Shown here: piece after piece, positions 1 through 9,239 of the stretch
Position numbering within the stretch: position 1 is the first letter of the stretch
How the letters are laid out: every line of letters starts with the position of its first letter
Source of the DNA: Vibrio sagamiensis NBRC 104589
GTDB lineage: Bacteria > Pseudomonadota > Gammaproteobacteria > Enterobacterales > Vibrionaceae
Assembly: GCF_007990935.1 (NCBI RefSeq)
Contig: NZ_BJXJ01000008.1
Span: 62,001 to 126,000 of the forward strand
Direction of reading: 5' to 3'
DNA length: 64,000 nucleotides
Position numbers and translations under genes: made by a program
The notes under the pieces: generated by a model
Database searches by the model: none
Seen by the model: the letters and a program-made list of their open reading frames with translations, nothing else
Told to the model about the DNA's origin: nothing

Positions 1-2
1 TC

Positions 3-371
3 GATATGTTACGTTACCATACTTTTACAGCCGGGGCTGGATGGGCATATGATTATGGTACTTCGGAACAGAGTGAGGAGATGTTCCAGTATCTGAGAGA
101 ATACTCGCCAGTCCATAATGTACAAACCGGGCTCTCATACCCTGCAACATTAGTCACTACAGGGGATCATGATGATCGTGTTGTCCCTGCACATTCATAC
201 AAGTTTGCAGCTGAACTTCAGTCTAAACAGTCTGGTTTTTTGCCTACGTTATTAAGAATTGAAACCAATGGGGGCCATGGCGCTGGAACACCAACCCATA
301 AAATTATTGACAAGTATGCTGATATATATGCATTTACTTTATTCAATATGGGTATTAAAACTTTGCATTAA
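3..371 (+). CDS. Prolyl oligopeptidase (S9 family), C-terminal fragment
   Basis: Only the last ~122 codons lie in the window; the reading frame is open to the left edge, so the ATG at 6 is an internal Met and not the start. The fragment is the end of the alpha/beta-hydrolase domain of a cytosolic or periplasmic prolyl oligopeptidase, which cleaves short peptides after proline. Seen directly: the [11 protein letters not shown] stretch typical of the family, the catalytic Asp in GDHDDRVVP and the catalytic His in NGGHGAG, in the expected order before the C-terminus. The catalytic Ser lies outside the window. A terminator-like hairpin follows at 381. Family assignment is firm; substrate preference and export cannot be judged. 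Confidence 0.9.
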   Translation, partial: DMLRYHTFTAGAGWAYDYGTSEQSEEMFQYLREYSPVHNVQTGLSYPATLVTTGDHDDRVVPAHSYKFAAELQSKQSGFLPTLLRIETNGGHGAGTPTHKIIDKYADIYAFTLFNMGIKTLH

Positions 372-380
372 TCATATATT

Positions 381-410
381 AAGGCTGTCATTTTCGGCAG
401 TCTTAATTTT
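381..410 (+). terminator. Rho-independent terminator after the prolyl oligopeptidase
   Basis: Arms aaggctgtc and ggcagtctt (two G-U pairs) enclose a six-base loop and are followed by taatttta. It sits 10 bases after the stop codon. Confidence 0.65.
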
Positions 411-526
411 ATTGACTGTTGCTCATTTACGTGTGTAAGCGATACCGCTTTTATGATTGAAAAAACAGAACGTTTTGTATTCTTGTGGCATAATTAATTA
501 CTTTATCATTTAAATAAAAGAAAATT

Positions 527-1258
527 ATGTGGTCAATAAATTTTGATTCAATGACTTTGCTTGCAATGGGACTGATTTTTCTTGGCTCCTACGTTCAGAC
601 GGCTATTGGTTTTGGGCTTGCTATTGTGGCCGCGCCACTCTTGATTCTGTGGGCTCCTGAATATGTGCCAGCACCGATATGTCTCGTGGCGTTATTCATC
701 TCTTTAATGAATAGTATGAAGCATCGCAGTAGTATTGAAATCGGTGGTCTAAAAATGGCTTTATTAGGCCGAGTACCAGGCTCTATTGCTGGTGGTATCC
801 TCTTGTTTTATGTATCTACACAAGCCTTAACTTTATGGATTGGTTGTTTGGTACTTTTTGCTGTCATTGTTAGTGTTTTGCCATTCAGGATTGAGCCAAC
901 ACCAAAAAGAATGTTCTCTGCAGGCTTTTTCTCGGGGCTTTTTGGAACGAGCTCAGCGATAGGCGGACCACCGATGGCATTGTTATTACAGCACCAAGAC
1001 GCAAATCAGTTACGCGGTAACTTATCTGCGTTTTTTGTGTGTAGCTCCATTATCTCATTGATTATCCAAATCCCAGCTGGATTTTTTAATTTTCAACACG
1101 TTATTCTGACGCTACCATTATTGCCAGCATCAGCCCTTGGCTATTGGTTCGCAATACAAACCACTCAAAAGCTACCAAAAGAAAAAGTTAGGTTGGGTGC
1201 ATTGATATTATGCTTTATTTGTGGAATCACGGCTGTAATTGAAGCTCTCATTGTTTAA
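527..1258 (+). CDS. TauE/SafE (TSUP) family membrane transporter
   Basis: A 243-residue, very hydrophobic protein with about seven or eight membrane segments arranged as two similar halves, as in the sulfite exporter TauE/SafE (TSUP) family. Visible family features are the glycine-rich first helix with QTAIGFGLAIVAAPLL and the corresponding second-half element FFSGLFGTSSAIGGPPMALL. TSUP proteins move sulfite, sulfoacetate or other small organosulfur/organic anions across the inner membrane; the substrate here cannot be read from sequence or context. The start ATG at 527 has only a weak AAAGAA Shine-Dalgarno-like stretch. The gene stands alone; the next feature on this strand is the Qrr-like RNA. 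Confidence 0.85.
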   Translation: MWSINFDSMTLLAMGLIFLGSYVQTAIGFGLAIVAAPLLILWAPEYVPAPICLVALFISLMNSMKHRSSIEIGGLKMALLGRVPGSIAGGILLFYVSTQALTLWIGCLVLFAVIVSVLPFRIEPTPKRMFSAGFFSGLFGTSSAIGGPPMALLLQHQDANQLRGNLSAFFVCSSIISLIIQIPAGFFNFQHVILTLPLLPASALGYWFAIQTTQKLPKEKVRLGALILCFICGITAVIEALIV

Positions 1259-1504
1259 ACAATTTTTTAGACAAGAGACGACCCGCTCTATCCTTAACGG
1301 AATAAATCTTATAACACTATTTGTCAATAACGATGTAACTCTGAGCTCACTGGTTATGTAACACTTAAATTTGGTAAGATAACAACTGGTTTGCCTCTCA
1401 TAAATAATGTTACATTGAAAATCATACATGTTATTTAAGTGCAAACATTCACATTGTCAGAGATTTATCAACATTATGTCTAGTTTGAATTATGATAATT
1501 ACAA

Positions 1505-1606
1505 AGCCGCCTTATTTAGTTTAAGGCTCCTAGCCAAATTGACGTTGTTGCTGGACACATTTGTCCTTTCTAACACAGCCAATCACCCATAGTGATTGGC
1601 TTTTTT
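1505..1606 (+). ncRNA. Qrr-like quorum-regulatory small RNA
   Basis: Three elements occur in the order found in Vibrio Qrr RNAs. A 5' hairpin has arms gcctta (1509-1514) and taaggc (1522-1527). The unpaired core ctagccaa-attgacgttgtt (1530-1549) closely matches the conserved Qrr target-pairing core. A small hairpin ggaca/tgtcc (1553-1566) and then a terminator agccaatcac/gtgattggct plus T-run (1577-1606) follow. About 102 nt, the normal Qrr size. Qrr RNAs act with Hfq on luxR/hapR-type, aphA and luxO mRNAs. Oddities: one extra base in the core, a 5' stem unlike the usual tgaccc/gggtca, and no sigma-54 -24/-12 element just upstream; a gataat box at 1494-1499 fits a sigma-70 -10 instead. The start at ~1505 is inferred from that box. 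Confidence 0.68.
1577..1606 (+). terminator. Terminator of the Qrr-like RNA
   Basis: Perfect 10-bp stem agccaatcac/gtgattggct with a five-base loop, running into six T residues. Confidence 0.85.
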
Positions 1607-1682
1607 GTGTGTTGAAGCTTAATTTACGTATGTCTAGAAACCTTAGCCATAAAGTTTCTACGCATAAAGCAACTGTCGAGAA

Positions 1683-3038
1683 TTACTTTGAAATAGTGAT
1701 CCAGACTAAGCGGTGATCAGAAGAAACCTTCTTACCATTTCCTTGTTCACCAAGGCGTTGGTCATTGACAAGTGGATAACCTTGTTCATAAGAAGCAGGC
1801 CAATAAACACCTGATTGAATGACTTTGAGGTTTGCTGAAGGAATTGTGTAGTCAACACCCAAGCCAAAAGTTGATGTCATTCTGTCTGGTTTTGGATGTG
1901 AGGAAGAGATATTTGCGGCATGCTCAGCAGAGCCGTTACTTGTCGGGTACAATGAATCATTCATGACGGTTTGATTAACAAGAGGATCGTTATGCAGGTC
2001 ATGCATTATCTCGCTCAAACCATCGCCAGCCAGTGGATCCAAGTTTTGATCGCCCATAATGACAAATTTTGCTCCCTTTTCTAATCCACCTTTCAGCCCA
2101 TTATCGTCATAAAAAAAGCTTTCTCCTCTGATATAGTGGAGCCAAAACGCCACTTCAGCACCGTTTTGTAGCTTGTTTTTACCGGAATCAAACACTGGAG
2201 GAGTCGGGTGAGACATTAGCAAGTGGATAGTTTTATCCCCATTTTTTGTTGGGATAATAATGGGAGCATCAACATGATTTTTAGAGGAGAGACGAACCTG
2301 CTGCCACTCTTCGTCAGTATACCAATTGTCTCCACAAGACATATCCTTAGGCAAAGATATTGACCCGTCACATACTGTGATCGTTGGAATTTTTGCTCCT
2401 TCCATATCTTTCCACTTAAAAGTTTGGAAAGTACGAGTATGATCTGAGTCTATTTTATAACGAGAAAGTAATGCAAAAGCATATTGCCCATGGTACTGAC
2501 CAAAGCCCCAACTGTCACCAGGGAGCTGCCCAGTAGTCCCATCATTATTGAGGTCTAGTTGACTGTTCAGGCCTGTGTTTGTCGAATAGGATTCGAAATA
2601 CGGGTAGGTGATTGGATCTAGGTTACTTTGTTCACCAGCTCCATTAATACTTTGAGCAACAGAAAGGTAGTTTTTTTGGAATCCTTCAAGTGCCGCTTTA
2701 TCTTGACCTCCACCATCATTATTGAACTCAGCCATCATTAATACATCAGGGCGGTTTTTTTGTATAATTGCGGCAACATTTCTAATTTGAATGACCTTTT
2801 CTGCGATGCTTCTATCATTGACGTTGATTGAATTATTGAAATAGCCGGAAACCAATTCATTTTGTTTTTCTGGTTCAATTTGCATCTCAGCAAGGAGAGT
2901 TTCAAAGGAATCACGATCAAAAGAGAGGTTATATGTGGCGACTTTTATTGTATTAGATTCTTTGGTTGATTCTGCATTACCTTGGCATCCTGCCAAAAGA
3001 AGTGTTCCGATTAAAAGAGTTAGAGAAAACTTTGTCAT
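1683..3038 (-). CDS. Endonuclease/exonuclease/phosphatase-family lipoprotein
   Basis: A 451-residue protein with a lipoprotein signal peptide (LLLAGC, lipidated Cys at residue 18), so it should sit in the envelope or at the surface. The rest has the DNase I-like EEP fold: the metal-binding Glu in MAEFNND near residue 105, the MGDQNLDPLAG motif near 330, and the C-terminal SSDHRLVW motif carrying the catalytic His. Members cleave nucleic acids, phospholipids or sugar phosphates; the large insertions here do not match a bacterial sphingomyelinase or ExeM nuclease that I can name. Likely role is extracellular phosphodiester hydrolysis. Single gene, no partner; about 200 bases separate it from the divergently transcribed acetyltransferase gene. 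Confidence 0.8.
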   Translation of the reverse strand: MTKFSLTLLIGTLLLAGCQGNAESTKESNTIKVATYNLSFDRDSFETLLAEMQIEPEKQNELVSGYFNNSINVNDRSIAEKVIQIRNVAAIIQKNRPDVLMMAEFNNDGGGQDKAALEGFQKNYLSVAQSINGAGEQSNLDPITYPYFESYSTNTGLNSQLDLNNDGTTGQLPGDSWGFGQYHGQYAFALLSRYKIDSDHTRTFQTFKWKDMEGAKIPTITVCDGSISLPKDMSCGDNWYTDEEWQQVRLSSKNHVDAPIIIPTKNGDKTIHLLMSHPTPPVFDSGKNKLQNGAEVAFWLHYIRGESFFYDDNGLKGGLEKGAKFVIMGDQNLDPLAGDGLSEIMHDLHNDPLVNQTVMNDSLYPTSNGSAEHAANISSSHPKPDRMTSTFGLGVDYTIPSANLKVIQSGVYWPASYEQGYPLVNDQRLGEQGNGKKVSSDHRLVWITISK

Positions 3039-3240
3039 AACCTTGTTGATATAGTATTTAATAAGAGTGATCGAATCCTAAAACGAACTGGATAATTTTA
3101 ACGTGATCTACATCATGCAAACGTTTGCTTTTGGGTGGGTTTATCAATTTTAGCTGTGATTTATATTTGATTTGATTGCTTATTGAGCAGCATTAAGGCT
3201 TTAATGACGTTCAAAATAATAATTGGCATGAGGAGAATTT

Positions 3241-3813
3241 ATGTACAAAGAATATACACAAAATTTGCCTTTGCAACTTTCTCAGTCTCTTAGGTTAGAG
3301 CCTCTATGTATAAGCCATGCTCCTGCCTTACTTAAAGCTGTTAACGCGTCTCGTGAAAACTTATCTCTCTATTTACCTTGGGTTAACAAGGTAAAATCAG
3401 TCAGAAGTGCAATCACTTATATCAAGGACAGGATAGAAATACCCTTGCCAGAAGTCTTTTGGGTTGCATTGATAAGCCATGATGTTTTTATTGGCATTTT
3501 TGGTATAAAAGGTCTAGATACTAAAACTGGTATTGCTGAGATTGCTTACTGGCTAACAGAGAGTGGGAGAGGCAGCCGTGTTATTGGTTCTGTACTTGAC
3601 GTGTTTCTTCCATTAGTCAGAAAACGTGGAAGGATACACACATTGCAATTTCATTGTATGGAAAATAACCCAGCGAGTATCAAAATAGCTCAACGTGCTG
3701 GAGCAGTATTTAAAGAATACATTCCCCATGATTTTTACGAATTAGGAACTGATAAGCAACTTGGTGTTTATGAGTTATACTTGGTTTGCTCTGAAGACCA
3801 AGTGCAAGACTAA
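3241..3813 (+). CDS. RimJ/RimL-type GNAT acetyltransferase
   Basis: A 190-residue protein matching the RimJ/RimL ribosomal-protein-alanine acetyltransferase branch of GNATs: N-terminal LRLEPLCISHAPALLKAV, a central Ile/Gly-rich beta strand (GIFGIKGLD), AYWLTESGRGSRVIG as the acetyl-CoA pyrophosphate loop, and the ENNPASIKIAQRAGA segment typical of the C-terminal half. It probably acetylates an N-terminus or a small amine. The start is supported by AGGAG at 3232. It is followed after 21 bases by the aldehyde dehydrogenase gene on the same strand, so the two are probably co-transcribed; the functional link is unknown. Confidence 0.85.
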   Translation: MYKEYTQNLPLQLSQSLRLEPLCISHAPALLKAVNASRENLSLYLPWVNKVKSVRSAITYIKDRIEIPLPEVFWVALISHDVFIGIFGIKGLDTKTGIAEIAYWLTESGRGSRVIGSVLDVFLPLVRKRGRIHTLQFHCMENNPASIKIAQRAGAVFKEYIPHDFYELGTDKQLGVYELYLVCSEDQVQD

Positions 3814-3834
3814 TGAACTGAGAGGGATCAAACT

Positions 3835-5247
3835 ATGAATGCCATTATTGAAGTTGATGTCGGCAAAACCTTGCTACAGCAGTTTGAATTGCTTCAAAGA
3901 GCTTTTAATGCTGATCCTTATCTAGAGGTTGAAATACGAAAAGAAAAGCTGTCGATTTTAAAACACCAGTTACTTAATCGTGAGAAAGATTTAATTCAAG
4001 CGGCCTGTTACGATTTTGGGTATCGTTCAGCTTTCGATACAGTGATGGCCGATGTAATGCCTGCAGTTACTCAGATTAATTATACTTTAAAGCATTTGGA
4101 AAATTGGTGTAAGCCAAGTTTTCGTCATGCAGGTTGGTTACTTACTCCCTCTAAAGTTCGCGTCGAATATCAGCCTTTAGGGGTCGTAGGTATAATATCA
4201 CCATGGAATTTCCCTACTTTTCTTAGCTTATCTCCGCTTATTACTGCCATTGCTGCTGGTAATAAAGCGATGATAAAACTGAGTGAGTTTACCCCAAAAA
4301 CAAATAAAGTTCTTATAGATATATGTCGTCAGTTAAGCAATGATGTACAAATCGTCGAGGGGGAAGCTGACGTTGCTCAAGCATTTATTCGATTACCTTT
4401 CAGTCACCTTTTTTTTACTGGCTCAACCAATGTTGGGCGTATCGTTGCTAAGGCCGCAGCGGAAAACTTGACTCCAACGACGTTGGAGTTGGGTGGGAAG
4501 TCTCCAGTTATAATCGCTGATGATGCGAATCTAAAAAAAGCAGTGGATTCGGTTCTTCTAGGTAAATGTATCAATGCTGGACAGATTTGTGTTGCCCCAG
4601 ATTACGTTTTTGTTCCAGAGCATAAATTAAATAAATTTACCGACCTATTCTTGAAACGTTTTAGCAAGCTTTATTTAAAAAATACGCAGACTCAAGAGTT
4701 AACTCATATTATTAATCAGCGACAATATGAGCGTCTTAAAACTCTACTGGATGACGCTCAAAACAAGGGTGCAGAAATCCATACAGTTGAAAGTCGAAGT
4801 ACACAAGGAAGGTGCTTGTACCCTCATTTAGTCACACAAGTGTCTGAAGAAATGATGATTATGCAGGACGAAATTTTTGGTCCTATTTTACCACTCAAAC
4901 CTTACACCGACATTAAACATGTCATCGAATATATCAATAATAAACCGAAGCCATTAGCACTATACATCGTATCGAGTGATAAATTATTGCTTGAGACAAT
5001 TGTTAAAAATACACACAGTGGTGGTGTCGGGGTGAATGAAACACTTCTGCATGTCGCTGCTGAAGATGCCCCTTTTGGCGGAATCGGTGAGTCAGGTATT
5101 GGGCACTACCATGCAAAAGAAGGTTTTAAGACTTTTAGTCATGCTAAGACAGTTTTTTGTTCGCCAATATGGTTACCTCGTGCAAGAATGTTACTTCAAT
5201 GGAGAGAGCAAACCATGAACATATTGCGTAAGGTTTTTATGCGTTAA
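3835..5247 (+). CDS. Coniferyl-aldehyde-dehydrogenase-like NAD(P)+ aldehyde dehydrogenase
   Basis: A 470-residue cytosolic enzyme of the ALDH superfamily that oxidises aldehydes to acids with NAD(P)+. Motifs in order: cofactor-binding SPWNFPTFL, FFTGSTNVGR, the general-base Glu in LELGGKSPV, and the nucleophilic Cys in NAGQICVAPDY. The N-terminal region and the length, shorter than classical 490-500-residue ALDHs, fit the coniferyl aldehyde dehydrogenase/class-3-like branch. A hydrophobic/basic C-terminal tail (PIWLPRARMLLQW) resembles the membrane-anchoring tail of fatty-aldehyde dehydrogenases. A GAGAGG ribosome site precedes the start. Likely operon with the upstream acetyltransferase. Real substrate unknown. 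Confidence 0.88.
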   Translation: MNAIIEVDVGKTLLQQFELLQRAFNADPYLEVEIRKEKLSILKHQLLNREKDLIQAACYDFGYRSAFDTVMADVMPAVTQINYTLKHLENWCKPSFRHAGWLLTPSKVRVEYQPLGVVGIISPWNFPTFLSLSPLITAIAAGNKAMIKLSEFTPKTNKVLIDICRQLSNDVQIVEGEADVAQAFIRLPFSHLFFTGSTNVGRIVAKAAAENLTPTTLELGGKSPVIIADDANLKKAVDSVLLGKCINAGQICVAPDYVFVPEHKLNKFTDLFLKRFSKLYLKNTQTQELTHIINQRQYERLKTLLDDAQNKGAEIHTVESRSTQGRCLYPHLVTQVSEEMMIMQDEIFGPILPLKPYTDIKHVIEYINNKPKPLALYIVSSDKLLLETIVKNTHSGGVGVNETLLHVAAEDAPFGGIGESGIGHYHAKEGFKTFSHAKTVFCSPIWLPRARMLLQWREQTMNILRKVFMR

Positions 5248-5259
5248 AAGTACTCGCCA

Positions 5260-7074
5260 CTAAAGCTCAGTAGCTAAATGAAAATCGAGTACAGCAGCAG
5301 CTCCTGAGTAAGAGAGATGGCCTGTATCAGTATACATAGCATCCTGTTCACCAAGTGACATCTTACAAACTCCATTTAAACAAATAGCTTGAGTTATATC
5401 GATGAATGTAACATGTTCAAATGGACCTAAGTATTTAGAGAGGCTGATAATATTTTGATGAAAGTCAGGGCTTGGCGTGAAATCGCAAGATTTTTGGTTG
5501 TTATTGTTAAAAATTTTAGCTTTCCATAAGCATTGGCCAACATGCACTGGCGCTGATGGTGTAGGTCCAACAACAATAACCTCCTTCTTACTCAAATCGA
5601 GTAAGAGTTCACGAAAAGATTGCTCGTACTTTTTATTAGAGAGTTCTTTATCGAAGTTAGAAGAAATGACGACTTGTTTTATTGAAGGTGTTGTAAGAAT
5701 AGTATTGACCGCTTTTGTAAAGAAATCTCCACATTTAATATGGCCTGCATCCTTAATGTTATCGATGTAACCAATCGCACAAGAGTCTTGAGTGAGTTGA
5801 ACCAAACCTGTTGAACTTTCATTATCTAAATGCTTAACGAGCACCATACTATAGCTGTTACCTAGTACTGCAGTCTTTGGTGTTTTACTAGAAGAGCATT
5901 GTTCATTTATATCACTATTGCCATTACATTCTAAACCATAACCATTATTGACTCTCATAGCTTCAAAAAAAGCAGTTCTCTCAGGAAAACCACCATTCTT
6001 ATGCCCCCAAAGACCTAATCCTACCAATGGGACTGAGAGGCATAAAATGAATATCGTTAGAGTTTGAATGGGAATGACACTGCGACTTCGAAATGGTTTT
6101 TCAACAAAACGCCAAGAGAAATAAGAGAGCAAGAATAGAATGAGTATATAGGCAACAATATGAAAGTTTTGCTCTGCAATATAATGATAGAAAACCAACA
6201 AAGGAATATGCCATAAATAAAGGCTATAACTCATCAAACCTATGAACACGACAGGCTTTAAACTCAAAGTTTTGCCGAACAAGCTCTCTTTAGCTGTAAA
6301 GAGAATCATCATCGCACTACCTATTACAGGGATCAGCAACAATGTTCCCGCTGCCCCTTTTGACTCATTGAACGTAAAGGCTGCGTAGAGAATAAATATT
6401 AAGCCAATTATGGCAAGAGTGTCGTTAGGCTTGATCTTTTTCTGGACCATGCACAAAGCAACTATTGATCCTGCTGCAAGCTCCCAGGCTCTGGTAAAAA
6501 TTAGATAAAACACGAAATCTGCATCATCTTTAAGCATTTGAGTAGCGATCAAGCTTGAAAAAAATACTGCTACAAAAAAGAACAAATACCAAAACCAGTT
6601 TCCTCGTGCAAGTAGGAGTAAAAGTAATGGGATAAAGATGTAATATTGTTCCTCAACTCCTAAACTCCAAGTGTGGAAGAGAGGATTAGATTGTTCTTCA
6701 AGGCCAAAGTAGTTATGCCCTTTTAAATATAACAGTATATTGGAAGCAGAAAGAATAGAGGAGGTGCTAAACTGACCAACTTCCTTGTGTGCTTGTGGTA
6801 AAAATAGCCACCATGAAAGTATATAAGTCACTGCTATTACGACTAATAAGACAGGTAGAATACGACGAATACGACGTTCGTAGAAGTTAGCTAAACTAAA
6901 TTTACTTGAATTCAAATCATTTAAAATAATGGTTGTGATTAAATAACCACTTATCACAAAAAATACATCAACACCGATATAACCACCCGAAAAGAAAGTA
7001 ATATCAGTGTGAAATAAAACCACTAACAAAACGGCTATGGCTCTCATACCATCAATCTCTGGCCGATAAGTCAT
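5260..7074 (-). CDS. OafA/YrhL-type membrane acyltransferase with C-terminal SGNH domain
   Basis: A 604-residue two-domain protein that O-acetylates cell-surface glycans. Residues 1-340 form the acyltransferase-3 membrane domain with about ten helices: YRPEIDGMRAIAVLLVV at the N-terminus, the catalytic His in LFHTD (~22), GGYIGVDVFFVISGYLI, RRIRRILP and HTWSLGVEEQYY. Residues ~390-604 form a periplasmic SGNH hydrolase-like domain with VLGNSYS (nucleophile block, Asn in place of the usual Asp) and TDTGHLSYSGA (catalytic Asp/His block). Such fusions modify LPS O-antigen, capsule or peptidoglycan. It is convergent with the aldehyde dehydrogenase, only 12 bases apart, and has no polysaccharide genes nearby, so the target glycan is unknown. 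Confidence 0.9.
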   Translation of the reverse strand: MTYRPEIDGMRAIAVLLVVLFHTDITFFSGGYIGVDVFFVISGYLITTIILNDLNSSKFSLANFYERRIRRILPVLLVVIAVTYILSWWLFLPQAHKEVGQFSTSSILSASNILLYLKGHNYFGLEEQSNPLFHTWSLGVEEQYYIFIPLLLLLLARGNWFWYLFFFVAVFFSSLIATQMLKDDADFVFYLIFTRAWELAAGSIVALCMVQKKIKPNDTLAIIGLIFILYAAFTFNESKGAAGTLLLIPVIGSAMMILFTAKESLFGKTLSLKPVVFIGLMSYSLYLWHIPLLVFYHYIAEQNFHIVAYILILFLLSYFSWRFVEKPFRSRSVIPIQTLTIFILCLSVPLVGLGLWGHKNGGFPERTAFFEAMRVNNGYGLECNGNSDINEQCSSSKTPKTAVLGNSYSMVLVKHLDNESSTGLVQLTQDSCAIGYIDNIKDAGHIKCGDFFTKAVNTILTTPSIKQVVISSNFDKELSNKKYEQSFRELLLDLSKKEVIVVGPTPSAPVHVGQCLWKAKIFNNNNQKSCDFTPSPDFHQNIISLSKYLGPFEHVTFIDITQAICLNGVCKMSLGEQDAMYTDTGHLSYSGAAAVLDFHLATEL

Positions 7075-7200
7075 ATTCTTCTCCTTCCGATACCGACTTT
7101 AATTCTGTTAATGATTTTTTATATCCTAATAGAGCTCAGTATTCTTATTTGTGTAAGCATAGTTCGTCGCGAGATTCAAAGTTGAGGGGCAAAGGACCGA

Positions 7201-7386
7201 TTATTTTTGATACTTCGGTGGGATAGAGAGAAGTAATTCCATCTCTTCATTGGTTAGCAAACCATTAATCTCTGACCTTTTGATACTGCTGCTGTAAAGC
7301 CTAGCATGATCCATTAGAGATTTGATTTGATTTGGAGTTAAGTCTTTTACTAATTTAAGTAATTCTGAAAACTCTTTGCTACCCAT
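7201..7386 (-). CDS. Small hypothetical protein
   Basis: A 61-residue, mainly helical, charged protein without signal peptide or membrane segment. An AACGGAG ribosome site lies about ten bases before the ATG, which supports translation. The FSELLKLVKDLTPNQIKSL stretch weakly recalls the N-terminus of IS1595-type transposases, so this may be a remnant of such an element, but no transposase core or inverted repeats flank it. It lies 126 bases upstream of the acyltransferase gene on the same strand. Function unknown. Confidence 0.5.
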   Translation of the reverse strand: MGSKEFSELLKLVKDLTPNQIKSLMDHARLYSSSIKRSEINGLLTNEEMELLLSIPPKYQK

Positions 7387-7691
7387 GGCTGGAACACTCC
7401 GTTTCGCAGGAAATAAGCGGTTAAATTTTCTAAGCCATGTTAGTTAATAGCCATTAACTAGACGTTTTATAACAATTAGTTGTATTCTTAAGCAATGGTT
7501 ACCAGCGACACATGAAGAGGTGTTCTGGCTGATGCAGTGTTCTGTTTTTGTGATTCATAACAATGTTGACCCTGCTATCAATTATGATAGCACTCCTTTT
7601 TAGTTATGGGCAAAAATAAACACTTCAGACCAGTATTCAGTGTTACATTGATTCCCTCAGTATATTGTTTTGTCGTCAATCAAACTTTTCC
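7387..7691. other. Intergenic region with a palindromic hairpin
   Basis: About 305 bases without a gene. It holds the inverted repeat tgctatca/tgatagca (7573-7592) followed by ctcctttttag, which could terminate a short plus-strand transcript, and tagttaat/attaacta at ~7440. No reading frame of note. Confidence 0.4.
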
Positions 7692-9239
7692 TCAGGTGTC
7701 GTCACTTAAAGTGAATGGTGGAGGAAGCTTTGATGAAAATGACCCAGATAAGTAATCTTGTAGCCAGTTTTTCCAGTTTGGAGGGAGAGCACTATGCTGT
7801 AAGTACTGAGTAGTCGTTTGTTCAGAATGACTCCCCTTGATGTATTGTTTATTACACAATGACCGCAATTTTATTTCAACTGAAAAAGGATAGCATTGCT
7901 CAGAAAAAGCTTGGGGCGATTCTTTTTTCTCTGCGGGTAATTTGTAAGTAGAAGTTTTTGAACTGGACAGAATCAGTAAACTTTTTTTGACACTGATTTC
8001 ACCAAAGTCATCCAGTAAAGGTAACGCATATCGAATCATTACTGTAGGCATTTGGAACAAGTTATCATAGAAATGACTTATAGCTATGAGGAGTTTTTTA
8101 TGGGCTATTTCTGGCTTGTTACTAGCTAACAGTAATCTACATTGAGTCAATTGTTTAAAAGCGGCAAGAATACCTTGCTGCTGGGTATGAAGTTGCCGAT
8201 GGACCAATAAAAACATTGTATTTAAATTTTGAAGTACCTCTTTTCTACTTTTAATATTGTTCAAATACTTGAAATGCTGAATAACAATATCGGTATAGCT
8301 GAACATTGCACTTAGCCATTGACTGTCAGTAGCCGATACTTTTTTTGCATAAGTATGCCCTAATTCATATAGTTTACTTAAATCACCAAGTTTCGAAGCA
8401 ATTCTGCTTGCAGTGACCATTCTTTGGCTATTGCTAGGCGTTAATTCAAACGCTCGGTAAGCGTAAGTAAAGGCTATACTAAGTTCGTTTAGTGACTCGT
8501 ATAACCCAGTGAGGTTATCTATTGCTCTAAGGCAAAGAGGGTTGCGAGTAACAAAGCCAGATAATATGAGAGCTGCTTGCTGGATTTGCCCCTTATTGAG
8601 TAGTAGAAAAGCATCTGCACATACTTTACTGGCATGCTCTGAGCATAAAGGTAGAAAAGCCTCTAGCTCCGAGTACATCTCTTTATCAATAAGAGTGTCA
8701 ATAAGTAGCGACTCGATACACAGGCTATTGGGATACTGTTGCTTGATATTTGTAAGATCATGAAAACTTATGCGACTAAGTCTGTTGATTTGATCGTTAA
8801 CATTTGTCAGGTTGGCTTGTTCTTTCAGCCCAATGAGTATTTTAGCTTTCAATGCTTTAGTTTGAAGAGGTTTAGTCAGCATATGCCGAACTCTTCCTGA
8901 TAATGCGGTAAGCACAGTCTCTTGGCTCGCATCTCCAGAAATCATTAAGATAGCGGTTGTATCGGAGATAATCTTACCTCGGTTCATCAAGTTAATCAGT
9001 TCAATGCCAGTGAAATTTGGATGGAGGTGATAATCTATAACGAGGCACGAGTAGAAGCGAGATTTTGCAGCGGCTAACGCTTCAGATGCAGAATGAACAC
9101 AAGTGATGTTGTTTGTTACTGCCCCTAATGTGATTAGCTGTTGTTTGATAAGTATGGTTGATGTGATGGAGTCATCAATGATCAATATCGTTATCTGACT
9201 AATGTCTAACTTATATTCTTCATTCAAAATAATTCTCAC
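7692..9239 (-). CDS. Receiver-domain protein with TPR-like helical C-terminus (VieB-like layout)
   Basis: A 515-residue response regulator without a DNA-binding output. Residues ~15-135 are a REC domain: acidic pair D22-D23, phosphoacceptor D69 (LVIDYHL), S101 (ISGDAS) and K123 (LTKPLQ) are all present. Residues ~180-330 contain degenerate TPR-like helical pairs (LLLNKGQIQQAALIL, AFTYAYRAFELTPSNSQ). The rest is helical with no recognisable enzyme. The layout recalls VieB of Vibrio cholerae, a receiver-TPR protein that works by protein-protein contact, but no VieS/VieA homologues are adjacent, so this is only an architectural comparison. It is divergent from a chemoreceptor gene 420 bases away. 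The cognate histidine kinase is not in the window. Confidence 0.75.
   Translation of the reverse strand: MRIILNEEYKLDISQITILIIDDSITSTILIKQQLITLGAVTNNITCVHSASEALAAAKSRFYSCLVIDYHLHPNFTGIELINLMNRGKIISDTTAILMISGDASQETVLTALSGRVRHMLTKPLQTKALKAKILIGLKEQANLTNVNDQINRLSRISFHDLTNIKQQYPNSLCIESLLIDTLIDKEMYSELEAFLPLCSEHASKVCADAFLLLNKGQIQQAALILSGFVTRNPLCLRAIDNLTGLYESLNELSIAFTYAYRAFELTPSNSQRMVTASRIASKLGDLSKLYELGHTYAKKVSATDSQWLSAMFSYTDIVIQHFKYLNNIKSRKEVLQNLNTMFLLVHRQLHTQQQGILAAFKQLTQCRLLLASNKPEIAHKKLLIAISHFYDNLFQMPTVMIRYALPLLDDFGEISVKKSLLILSSSKTSTYKLPAEKKESPQAFSEQCYPFSVEIKLRSLCNKQYIKGSHSEQTTTQYLQHSALPPNWKNWLQDYLSGSFSSKLPPPFTLSDDT

Noticed and set aside
1208..1444. 78-codon minus-strand frame
   Set aside because: It overlaps the end of the TSUP gene on the other strand and has no ribosome site.
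1440..1505. Sigma-54 promoter for the Qrr-like RNA
   Set aside because: I looked for the GG...GC -24/-12 pattern with ten-base spacing and found none at the right distance.
7201..7386. Insertion sequence
   Set aside because: Only a faint resemblance to an IS1595 N-terminus; no catalytic domain, terminal repeats or target duplication seen.
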